A stretch of DNA of 64,000 nt from Thereva unica (Eukaryota > Arthropoda > Insecta > Diptera > Therevidae). Shown here piece by piece: positions 35,501-47,500 of this stretch (positions are counted from its first letter, which is position 1; each line of letters opens with the position of its first letter). The notes beneath the pieces were generated by a model. It was given only the letters and a program-made list of their open reading frames with translations, was not told the origin of the DNA and ran no database searches. Location of the stretch: the NCBI GenBank assembly GCA_949987705.1, contig OX465282.1, positions 248,001-312,000 on the forward strand. The letters run 5' to 3'. A program made the position numbers and the translations under genes.

Positions 35501-38500
35501 GTCAATTTTTCTGGTTTAGAATCCATTTCGGCCGGAGTTCCCCAGGGGTCAATTCTCTCACCCGCACTTTTTCTAATCTTCATTAATGATCTACTCTTAA
35601 TCCCCTCCAACGAACTTCACTGCTTCGCTGATGACGGTACTTTGCATTTCTCTTACTACTTCGACAATATAAGACAAGCACGCGCCAGACCTTGTCTTTA
35701 ACACCGTCAACTGATGTCCACTGCGATCAACCGGGATATCGTATCGATTCTTCATTGGGGTGAAATGAACCGCGCCGAATATAATGCCACGAAAACGAAG
35801 TACTGCCTGTTCTCCAACAAAAATTGTACCGACCTTCCTCCTATCTCAGTGAATAAAGAGAATCTAACGGCTGACTCAACTCTCAACATCCTAGGGGTAA
35901 CTTTAACGGAGCATCTGCGATGGAATGATCACATATTCCAAATCGCCAAAGAAGCCTCCCAATGTCTTGGATTTCTCAAGAGATGCAAGTCCCTCCTCCG
36001 GCCAGCCGCCTTGACTACAATCTACAAATCCTACATTCGGCCGCGCCTTGAATACAACTCGTATGTCTGGGCAGTGGCCCCAAAAACCACTTTGGTTTGT
36101 CTCGAAAAGGTGCAAAATCGCGCCCTCAAACTCATTGGTGATGACGCCTTTCGCGCCTCCATAGACATCTCAAGCTACCGTAGGAATGTAGCAGCCCTCT
36201 CCGTACTTTATCGCTATTACCTTGGCGACTGTTCCACTGAAATTCGGGACCTCCTGCCTGCACTGCAATATTTTTCCCGCAACACAAGACTTGCCCGCTC
36301 GGCTCACCCCCATACCCTACAGCGCCCCCCCCCCCCCTTCGCGCACAATACGATATAGAAGTTCGTTTATGAATAGAACAACTCGACTGTGGAATAATCT
36401 CCCGCAGTCAGTATTTCCGAACTCGTACAACACCTTAGAGTTCAAACGTGAAGTTCAACGTCATTTTTTTCTACACCCTCCAGACCCCCCTAACCTTTCC
36501 TATTCTCCTCTATTCTTCAAACCAAGCTTACTACTATGTCAAGCTTGGTTTGAAGAATTGAGGAGAATAGGAAAGGTTAGGGGGGGTGTGGAGGGCGTAG
36601 AAGAATATGACGATGAGCCTCACGTTTGAACTCTAAGGCAATGTCTTGCACCATGATCTGAACGACATGACGGACGGACTGGTAGTATAAATGGTTACTC
36701 CTAAGCTTGGTTTTTTCATATGAAAAAGGAAGTTAAGGTACTGGTAGGGCGAAAACACCTGCAGTGGAACAGTAATAAAAAAAATCGAAAATCACGAAAA
36801 AACCTGGATTGAAGTCTAAAGATTAGCTCAAACCCGATTCCGATGGAGAAGCTTTGTGGAATCCTTATGCTCCCAAGAGGGGTAAAGAAGGATAATTAAT
36901 AACAAACCCGATTTTTATGAAATACACCAAGAGAGAAGCCACTTTAATTAGGTACTTCAAACAAATTACTGAAATGTAGACCTTCTCCACTGTAGTTCAT
37001 TTACGTTCCCCATTCGGAAAAGGTTTGCAGAATTTCATAATAGCGAAAGGTGTAGTATCTGCATGCTAGGTACTCGCTCAATGCTTAAACTTCACATTAA
37101 ACCCTGCAGACAATCTCACATCACAGATTGTAGCTTTCGTACAGAAAGGAGCTTTTTCGAGAGTACCTTTTATCACCTTCATCCAGGTAGATTAGAAGAT
37201 TTTTCAGTTGAAGTATGCTTCCACGGCGTTGTAAGAATCCCCCCAATCATTTGCATAGAGGATTTTCTATGGTTAATTTTTTCCGGTTAAGGCTTGGTCC
37301 TTGTTACAACATAGGATTACATATTTTCACGTATCATCTCCCCCAAAAGAAATGGGGGATTTATATACTGTATATGTATGAATATTCTACAGGCGATATC
37401 TCTCGGTCTGGTGGTGCAACTTTTGCTGAGCTTCGACTCCATGTTGCCTTGATTTTCCGCCCGCGAGCACAGTCGCCGCTGGCCCGGCAGTCCATAAGCA
37501 GACGGCATTGAAATCACATCGCGGGACTTGGCGGCGGTGTGCGTGATTCCAACTCTATAATAATACCAACGAGAATAAATTAATTTTGATAATAGAAATT
37601 AACTCCGGAAGTGTCTAAAAGTTCTGAACTTGTGTGTTTTTTTGAAGTTACCCAGTGTGTAATTTATAAAAATGTGAGATAACGCCGAGATTTATCAATA
37701 ATAATTCTTAGTGGTTTTTATTTATTTTATTTCTTATGAAACGTATTTTTTCTATTATGAACTTTGTGTGCTTAAAAGACCGTGACTGACTACTTTATAC
37801 CTCACAAGGCCGAATCGCATCGCAGTGATGTCAAATAACGATTGACTTCGCCTTGAAGGTTTCTTGTTCTACATCTGGCATATTGCCTACATAACCGCGC
37901 CGAGCGCGTCCATCGCAGCACAGCATTGTTGTATTTCAACCTAAAATTCGAAAGTGTTATTATAATTTTTTTCTCATTCATTCTCGTTTTTCATTTTGCT
38001 CGTTTTCGATACCCAAAAAGCGGGTGTTTATAAGCCATACAGCAACATTAAAGTTTGAATTATTCTTGTAAAATTTATATGTCGCCGCAGGTGCCCGCCC
38101 GGTGCATTTGCTTGATGGATAGGGCATTTTAGACAAACTAGAAACTGATGGAATTCTAATAATTATGGAAAGTGAGTAATTTGTCCAATTTAATTAATTT
38201 AAGAAAATACGATCATAAAATGTCTTCAAGTATGCCGTAGCTATTGTCTTCGAAAACCGTGCCTCAGAGCCATTTACATTTGAAGGATTTTCTTTGACGA
38301 ACATGGATATAAGAAACATTCGATTTCGTAAACAGTTCATGAGGTCTTTGGCCTTTGTGGGCAAATTGAGGTCAACCATGTCTAACAATATTTTTTTTGG
38401 ATCTTTAGCAATGTTTCATTCGCATGCTAGCCAGCCTGTACACTCTACTCTGCAAAGTCGGCTGTGCGGACTTTCGTTTTCGTTTTTCCCTCCTTATTCA

Positions 38501-41500
38501 TTGCTTGCTCAAACACTTGATTGACAGAGATAATTGTTGCACAATTTCTTCATTCCATTTATGTAGGTGCTATTATTTTTTTGATTTGTGAAATTTAATT
38601 TTTAAAAAGGCTCTGTTCCTTGTGGTTGGTTCACATCACACAGACTTTTGCAGATGCCGACGTACTTTTTATTACTATAGACTTTTTATTACTATAGACT
38701 TTGAGAAAAAAATCAATATATATATTTGAAAGTCTGTAGAGAGGATTTTTGAAAAGTTCTTATCTTTTGGAATAATTTCATGCATACATTTGTTCGTGCT
38801 GCTTTGCTGCATAAACTAAACTATATAAATGTCTATACTCTATAAGAATAAAGGCTCTGCGAACAAAAGTCGCTGTTGTGTGAACCGACAATAAGTAGTT
38901 CTGATAGGTACACACAGACTTTCCATTAACATATTTGTGCCAACCTTTCCACTTAAACCTTACAGTTTGTACGAAAGTTTGTGGGAACAAAAGTCTGTGT
39001 CGTTTGGACCCACCATTAGTATTTAACAACGCTCTATTAAGATGTTTTAGTGCGATATCGATAATGCTAATATTAGGTTTACACGATACAAACCTTTATT
39101 TGTACAGACTTATCGTTTTAAATAAAAAGGTTTATGTCGACGGAATGTTTGTGTGGAGTTTCAATTACTGCAGACCCCACCCGTCAGGCATACATACATA
39201 TATGCTTTGTTTGTACAAACAACACATCTCCTATAAATTAAAATGGTATTTTTTATAGTTCTTCTTCGATGTAGAGCCCAATCTGAACCTTAGTGTCTGT
39301 TTAGACGTTGCGTTCCAGCCCAATTTGAGCCTTAGTGCCTCACGAGCAGATGAAGGTAATAGTGAGGATGATGAGAGGTATTCCCACTTCTCCCTACATT
39401 CACTAAGTTCGTGAGGCACACACGCTAGACCAGTCCTTCTACTGCTTCAGATTCTTTCTCCAGACTCCTCTTCCCGGCAGCTTGCTTCCAGTTTCTTGTG
39501 TAGAGGAAATTTGCTTGATCAGCCTTTACTCCGTCCTCCCACTTTAACGGAGGTCGTTTCCCATCTGGTTGTAAATTCAGGGCGTTGTTCGGCATCCTTG
39601 AATTACCCATCCTTTGAACATGCCCAGCCTAAAGTAAAAGTAGTAGTTTAGAATGTGGTGAGAGTGTACACTCTTTGTATAAGTCATACAATTCGAGGTT
39701 ATAGCGTTTTCTGGTCCGTATACCATTCCGAAAACTATCTCCTCACATAATCCATCTTATCTGCAAAGTTTTGGCCTTGATACTCCATGCTTTACATCCA
39801 TACTTAGCTATTGGCCGTATGATTGTTTTATAGTTTCTTATTTTAATTGTCTTCAGATGTCTCGGGATTTCGTTACTGACAGAAGTGAGCAGTATGTTCT
39901 ATTTGCAACGTTTATTCTGACGCATGTTTTTCGTTTCAGTGGCGTGTTGTCCCCGGCTGATTGTTGATCCTAGATAGTTAAATTGCCTTATCTTCTAGGC
40001 AAAGATTAAATAGCATGGCTGCCAAATCCTGACTCTGCTTTAACCCTTCTTGATAGGGATCTCCGTCACTTGTCCTTGTATTTTGATTCTACACCTTGTA
40101 TTTTCCCTTTCCCTTTCTAATTAACTTCGCTTCATCTTTAAGGGGATGTTTAAGTCGATGGTCTAAGTCTTGGCCTTTTCTAAGCTGGTCGCAAACATTT
40201 TTTCCCTGTCAATTCTATCGGCAAGCTTGCTTGAAATCAACGAAAAATTGATAAATGCCTCAGTATTTTCGGCGGATCTGCCTAACTGAAAATAGTTGGT
40301 TGGCGGCCATGCTATTTAATTTTTACATGCAATTTCTGGTTCTGCATCGAGTTCCACTCGGAATTTAATTATGATTGTTATTACGTTATATACTGTGCTT
40401 AAAAGAGATATGCCTCTGCAGTTTGCACAGATGAATTTTTCGCTTTTATTGTATATTGGGCAGATAATGTTTTGCTCGGCATTTTCTGTCATTTTTTCGT
40501 TCCTCTATTTGTAGTATACTAGTTCGTGTATAACTGCTGACAGCTGTTTGCCTCCTTGCTTGATTAACTCTTTTTTTGTGAGGTATTGGGTCCAAAAGTA
40601 CCGCGGCTACTCGCTTGGCCTATTGTACTGTACTCCTATACGCTCATATATGTAGGATAGACCGCTGGAATAAATTCAGCAGCTTGCCTAGTGGCTTGTC
40701 GCTTGCACTTGACTGTTAAATGCTTCCCGGACTCCCAACCGCAGACCTGCCTTCGGTCTGTTCGGAAGGAGTACAAGAAAGCAGGCTCGGGAGTGCTGCG
40801 TGGGCTCCCCAAATGCACTGAGACCTTCTTTGTCTTAACTCTTTAGTGCGTCTAGAAACTTAAGACAAAGTTGCGTCGGCGTATTGCAACTACACCTTTT
40901 TTTTCTCTTCCTCTGGGTTCCCTGCTCCCTGGAGATGGGAATGTTTCCCTTAGATTACATGGGAATTGGTGCAGCCAGTTCTCTGCCGGATCCAGAAACT
41001 TTGGTCAGAGTGACGGGTGTCTAGGTCTGCCTTTTGGCTTCGCGGGTTCCTGGGCGCAGTCCTGCCTTTGGTCTTTAGGGAAGGAGTTCTCGTAAGCGGG
41101 GCTCGAATGTCCTCCGCATGCTCCCGAATTCTATTCCGGCTCTCCTTGCTTTAGTCCTTTTCAACTTAATTGGTCCCAAAAGTCCCACTATGGTAGGAAA
41201 TTGAAGATCCATCCTGACAGATTCAGGATAAGGCATTAACTATACAAATGGGTACGCACGGTGCCCAGAGGAGATCGTAAAACCTAGCTACTACCATGCA
41301 GCCCTCGACACTATAATTTTACATTTTGGCTTGGTAGGCCTGATCATATTAGCCCATCTCTTTCAGGACAGCTTCCAGTGGCCACCAAGAGGAAATTATG
41401 ATCGCACTTCCACTAGTCCGAGGTAGTTACGGCGTGCGTATTTAAATACACTAAATGCTGCTCCTCTATCTCGCTGGTGACTAACCACCAACTCTACCGG

Positions 41501-44500
41501 GTTGTTATCGACTCCTGGAGTGTTGGTTTTTAAGGAACGTATAGAACTTTGAACTTCGGATTGTACGTTTGTTTCTCTGGTGTCATTTTCTTTTTGTTAC
41601 AGATCGTCTTCTGATAAGTGTCTCGTACTTTCATTTCGGTTCAATAGCTCGCTAAAACAATTCTTCTAACTTTTCTTTTAGGTTTCGCTGCCTGTAAATG
41701 TCCCACCCATTTTATTAGAATATCAAATATTAAAATTAGTAAATTAATTATTAAAATGATATAATTAGTAATATGTGATGTTTCTCACTCTTTTCTAGAC
41801 TAACGAATCGTTTTGCCCACCAACATCAAACCTCCGCTAGCTTATTTTCAACAAAAACGGGAACATCAAAATCTGATGAAAAAACTGACGACGAAAAACT
41901 CCTTTATCCGATTGAGGCGTACACCAGCAAAATGCAACAAGTTGATAAAATTCGTGATTCCATACAAAGTGCTGAAGATTTAAAGCAGCAATATCCAAAG
42001 GCATTAAATGACGATCAGAATAAGGAAAATGTTGAAAATAATGAAAAGCTGCTTTCATCATCAGCTACCATTAAATTAAATGGTAACGCGGAAGAAATAA
42101 GTAAGAATGATGAGGAGAAAAATGCATGTACAGAACAGCAGAAAAATGAAGAAAAAGACTCGACTGAAACCAGGACCACCGCCACCAATGAAAGTACATC
42201 TTTGGAGCCAATAAAAGCTACTCACATTATTACCAATGTAACAAAAATGGAAGTAAATGACGATATTATTGAAAAGAAAGATGACAAATTCATAGAAGGC
42301 TGTGAAATAAAGAAGGAGAATAGTGAAAAACCAATTGAAGAGAGTGCTGCAGAGGCTGTGCCAAAAAATGTTAGTGATAATGTGAGCTGTAACAAAACAT
42401 CATTGGAAACCAAGACTAATCTTAAGGTAAGTTGATATAATTAGATAGATTACCATTTTCATAGAATCAATACGCTTTAGGATATACAACAAACTGATCT
42501 CAAGAAACTATCTTCTTCATCGGCCAAACGTTTGCGTAGTGTATGTTTAGATGACACTAATCTAGAAGATCTTCATCCTACAAAAAAACTTCGAGTCGAA
42601 CTGGAAGCAAACTTTCAAACACACAATCGAATCCTAAATGAATATATAGAAAAGACTTCTAACAACTCAGTAGAGGATATTCAAAAACACATTAATCAGC
42701 TCATAATTGAAATACAAACAATCAATGAAATGATGAAAGCCAAAGAAATCGAATGGAATAATATGCTTCATTTGAAGAAAGTTAAGGAGGAGATTTGCTT
42801 TCGAATAACACGAAAGAAGCAAGTTATGGAAATAATGGCTACTAAAGTTGGTGAAACAAATTTTCCTGGTGGAGGTTGTACTGACATCGATAATCCTAAT
42901 GAAACTATAACTCAAAATTCTAAACCTCCGAAAATATATAATTCAACACCCACCGTTACTTCTGGTGGTGGCGGTGCTGGTGGTGTCTATAGTGATAATA
43001 TAAATATTTCTGTTTTGAATAGTTTATCAAATGCCAATGTTACCCCAATTGCGAGTAATCCACAAAGTAATTCTAATATGGGTGAGACTGCTCAAAGTAT
43101 CCTGCAAAATCGTGCCAATATGAAAAGCTCGGATTTAGCTAAAGAGAAGGCTACTACACAGCGACTACATCGGTAAGTAGGGAATGGCATTTTTATGGAA
43201 GTTTTTTGTTCAATTTTCCTAAATTCAAAAATTGGCGACTATGAAATTTTTTAATCATTATATTTTTATTTTATTTACTATTTTAAGTTGAGTTGTTTTG
43301 CTTGCTTTAATATTATTTTTATTTTATTTCTTTTTTGTTTTATTATTTTTTTAGTTCTTTTTTTTTTTTATTATTTAATATCGGTTCTCATTAATGTTTC
43401 TTTCATTGGGGAATTTTTCAAAATTTTCACGTAAATTCAATTTTTTAGCAATACAATTACCTTAACAGTCTGAAGGAGGTTTTAAATGCACTAGCTATCC
43501 TTATTTGTATAGGACTAGAGTGCTAACTACACTAGATATTCGATGTCGAATCATATCACTGGCCCTACAGCTACAGCCCTCTGTGAGCCTTGACCTTCCC
43601 AAGAAAAAAATTCTTCCATCTTTCTCGGGCCTTCCCATTTCTATATCGCTTCATAGGTCTTCCTTGGGGCCTTTTTGCCCCTGGACTTTTGAGAAACAGG
43701 ATTTACAAGACATTTTCATTATATGTCGTGAGATCTTGATAGTTTTGGTCATATTAAGTTTTTTTTATATGCTCCTGGTGCATCTTCTCCAAACACCCCC
43801 TCTTCATTTACTGCGCTTGTGATCCTGCAGAGATTTTTTCTGGCAATATTTGTTCGTTTCCATATACACCACTTGAGCTAAACGAATGTTGCTGTTACCT
43901 GATCGATGCGGCAGTGAACGTCGGCCGTCGATGCCACTTTCGTTTCCTCAACCAATGATCCCAAATATTTGAACATCGGAATATATTCGATTTGGGTTCC
44001 ATCGGGTTTTCCGCATTGATTTTTAACTCGTATGACGGTACGATGAGGGAAGTGTCGTATAAGATGTACGTTGCTTCGGCATCCGTGTCAGCGTAGGGGG
44101 CGCTATCGTCGGCGAACATTAAGTCAGTTACGAAGTTGTTATCGTCGTATCTAACTCCGAGTCGTCCATCGAATGTTTCACCCATAGTCGCGGCGATCGC
44201 AACGTTGAAGAGAAATGGCGAAGCGACGTCTCCCTGTCGGATACCCGTTTGAATCGGCAACTCCGGATAAGTCGCTTCGAATATGAATGCTGCTAGTTGA
44301 GCCATCGTACAACGCTTAGAGAAGTTAGATGATTTTCAATGGCACTTGTTCGGTTTCCAAGACTCCACAAGCTGTTCCAATCGATGCAATTGAAAGTGGA
44401 TTTGAAATCGATGAAAACGACGACAGTTCGTTTAGCTGACGGAGAGCGAATATTTGATCAATGCATCCTCGATGTGGTCTAAATTCCGCTTGTTCTTTCC

Positions 44501-47500
44501 GGCTCGTTTGCTCTTGATATTTCTGTAGCCTCGATTGTATGATTTTCGTAAATACTTTGCCGACGATCGAAACGACGAAACTAATACCGCGATCTTTCTT
44601 GCATTCCCGACTGTCGTCTTTTTTCAAAATTGGAACAACGATCGCTTTCTTCCCCGCCGACGCGACACAATCCGAATGCCATATGTGTGTTATGAGGACT
44701 TGGAGTCGTTGTGATAAAACATCACCTCCGGCTTTGATCATCTCGGCGGTTACTTGGTCTATTCCATGCGCTTTTCCATTTTCGATAAATGTCGGTTCGG
44801 TATCGAGAAATTGATTCGTCGGCTGTTCGATAATTGGCTTTGTGACGAATCGTGGTTTTACAGCTGATTGTCTGGTACAGCGTCCGGTACTCGTGCCTCG
44901 ACGCCGCTTCTTCCGTGTCAGCCGCAGCGTTATTCTAGTACGCTTCCCGTTTCGATTTTATTTTCTGTCGAACTTCTTTGTGCAATCGTCGGTATTGCGT
45001 GTTTCACTCGCTTACGCTGATTGACGAGGTCCAGACAGCTTTCCGAGATCCATGGATGCGTCCGTTTACGGATAGGTGGACACAACTCTATTGCACGCCC
45101 CACAATAGACTATTTCAATTAAGGATCCATGTATGTTTCGTCTTATATATATTGATGATAAATCCAGCTTTCGATGCTGCCTCCAAATGTATAGTGTTTT
45201 TAATGTGTCACTAATTTTTTTAAATATTTCTGCTGGTATATTGTCTATACCTTATGACTTGTTATTTTTAAGTTTATTTATAGCTTCTTCTACTTCCTGC
45301 ACGGTAGATCCAGTTATTTACCCTGAATTCTTCGTTCTATCGTTATAATTAAATGTTTGTCCACTATGTCTTTCTTCATCTTTACCCAGGGGCTTACTAA
45401 AATGTTCCACCCATACATTTAGTGCTTGCCTTGCTTCGCCTAACTCATCTCCCTAGTCTTTTACTCGATTCAATTTCTTTTCTACCATCTCTTATTTTCT
45501 TGTAGAACTGCCTTACTTCTCGCCCGCTATGAAGGGCTTCTAATTCTTCCAACTTACGCTTTTCGTATGTATGTCCTTCGTATGTAATAAAAAGTCTGTA
45601 CCTAGTATAAAACAGACCTAACCATATTAAAATTTTATAACTGTCCTGTCCTATTTCTCCTCATTTTTAGCCCTAATACAACGGGAAAATTTAATAATTG
45701 ATAATATTTCATTTGGTGCGAAATAAAATTATAAATAATTTTTTATTTATAATTAAATGTTTAAACTTTTTCGTTTCATTAAAAAACAAAAGAAAGGATA
45801 GCTTGAGAAAATAATTTTACGATCGTGGCTCTATATTTTTATAAACATGCTCGTACCTCCTTTCCGAGTACTTAATAAAAAAATGCATTTTCATTTGCAG
45901 AAAAACAATATCAAAATCCTATTATATTTTTTTATTTTTCTTCATTTCATTAAATCATTGTTTTTTTTTCTAACACCGCCATTAATGTAAATTAACCGGT
46001 CGCCTCTCTTTTTTAAACAGCCTTCTTGTTTCTAGAAATATTTTGCCAAAACCTTCATCATCGCCAGGCAGTCTTGGTTTCAACAGTTCAGCAGCAGCAG
46101 CCGCTTCTGTTGCATTCTCAACGACAGCGACACCATCCGTCTCAACTGGACTGAGTAATCTTCCGCTAACATTATCTAACGCTTTGGCAGGAAGTTCACT
46201 GAGTGTTCAACAGCCAATTCTTAATAGTTACCTTTCAGCAGCATCAACAGTTCAACAGCAATTGGGAGAAATGTTAAATGGTCATCATCATTCACAAATT
46301 GGACAACAGAATTGCAATACAAATGGAGGACAAACATTAATGGTAGGAAGACAGGGAGTATTTAAGGATGTAAAAAGTATCATAGCTGAGTATAAACAGA
46401 GACACCCAGAAGTCGTACCAAGACGAGGGAGACGAGTAAAAAGTAACCCATCAGCGACTGACTCGGGATCAATTCTAGGGAATGCTTTAAAGAGCGAAGG
46501 AAAGATGAACACAGATTTAGGATTATTGCTGGCTAAATTCGATGGGGTACGAAAGAATTTTATAATACATAAATAAATTATTCCAATAGTAACAGTTTGA
46601 TTCTATTTGCAGAATTCGCGCCCGTCAAGCAATGATTCGTCGCATAGTATGACCAATTTAATTGGCACCAGCTCAGGTACAAACTTAGGCAATGTTTCCT
46701 TCAAGGATGTTCTGGTGCAGTTTGCAAAAATGAGTGGACAAACAGAAAGACTGGGTAGTTCTGTTCCTATGAAACTACAGAACACTTGTACAGGCAATTC
46801 TTCGCAAGGAGTACCACCTCCATACCCGGAAGTTACTCTACATCCTGTTTCTACAACACAGTCCAATACAGAACCGGGCACTGCGCCACTGTTACATGGG
46901 ATATTGACTAAGGTTGAAGATACTTGTAGTTTGGTTATTAAAAAATTAAAATTTTCATGTTTAGTTCCTGAGAGAAAGTGCTACTAGAACTGTAACATCA
47001 ACTGCCCCTACGAGTACAACTCAAACCCCAACATCTCAAAATTATAGTAGCTCATTTTCTCCTACATTAGCAAGACTTTTAACAGCCCCAGAAAGAATTA
47101 CCCCAGTGCATGGTCAGCCTACAATAAATTCCTATCCATCTGGTCTTCAGTCATCTCATTCTGCAGTTGCTGGCTCCGGCCTTAATCTTTCTAAAGTTGT
47201 TGGACATAATAGTGAAATAACGATTACACCAGTGAGTGTTACACCATCGCAGACTAATTCTCAGAGTCTAATGCAGCATTCTAACATTGTAAGTTATGAT
47301 GATCTTTAATGAAGGTGTAGTCATTATTTTTACTTTAATTTTATCATTCAAGAAGGACGAAGAAGCTGATGATAGTGTGGACAGGCTTGTCATCGATGAA
47401 GGCGGAGATTCCAGTGGCGCTGACGGAGCTACCAGAATCGGTAGAATAGCTCCTCATGCTATAGGTCAGGTCTTTGGTGAACATGAAGTTCCTGCTTGCC

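Larger units (their letters stand above)
20546..41798 (+). other. Intron 1 of the MYND gene (21,253 bp), transposon-filled
   Basis: The donor AG|GTAAGT and acceptor TTTTCTAG|A join to an AGA codon and keep the frame (SVKR then LTNRFAHQHQ). Nearly all recognisable content is mobile DNA, listed separately. No host coding exon was found inside, though a small alternative exon cannot be excluded by eye. Confidence 0.75.

Noticed and set aside
43895..44741. Functional reverse transcriptase gene
   Set aside because: The FADD box is intact, but the central 'DF..AFDS' block is missing and the two frames are not joined; it is a retroelement fossil in an intron.
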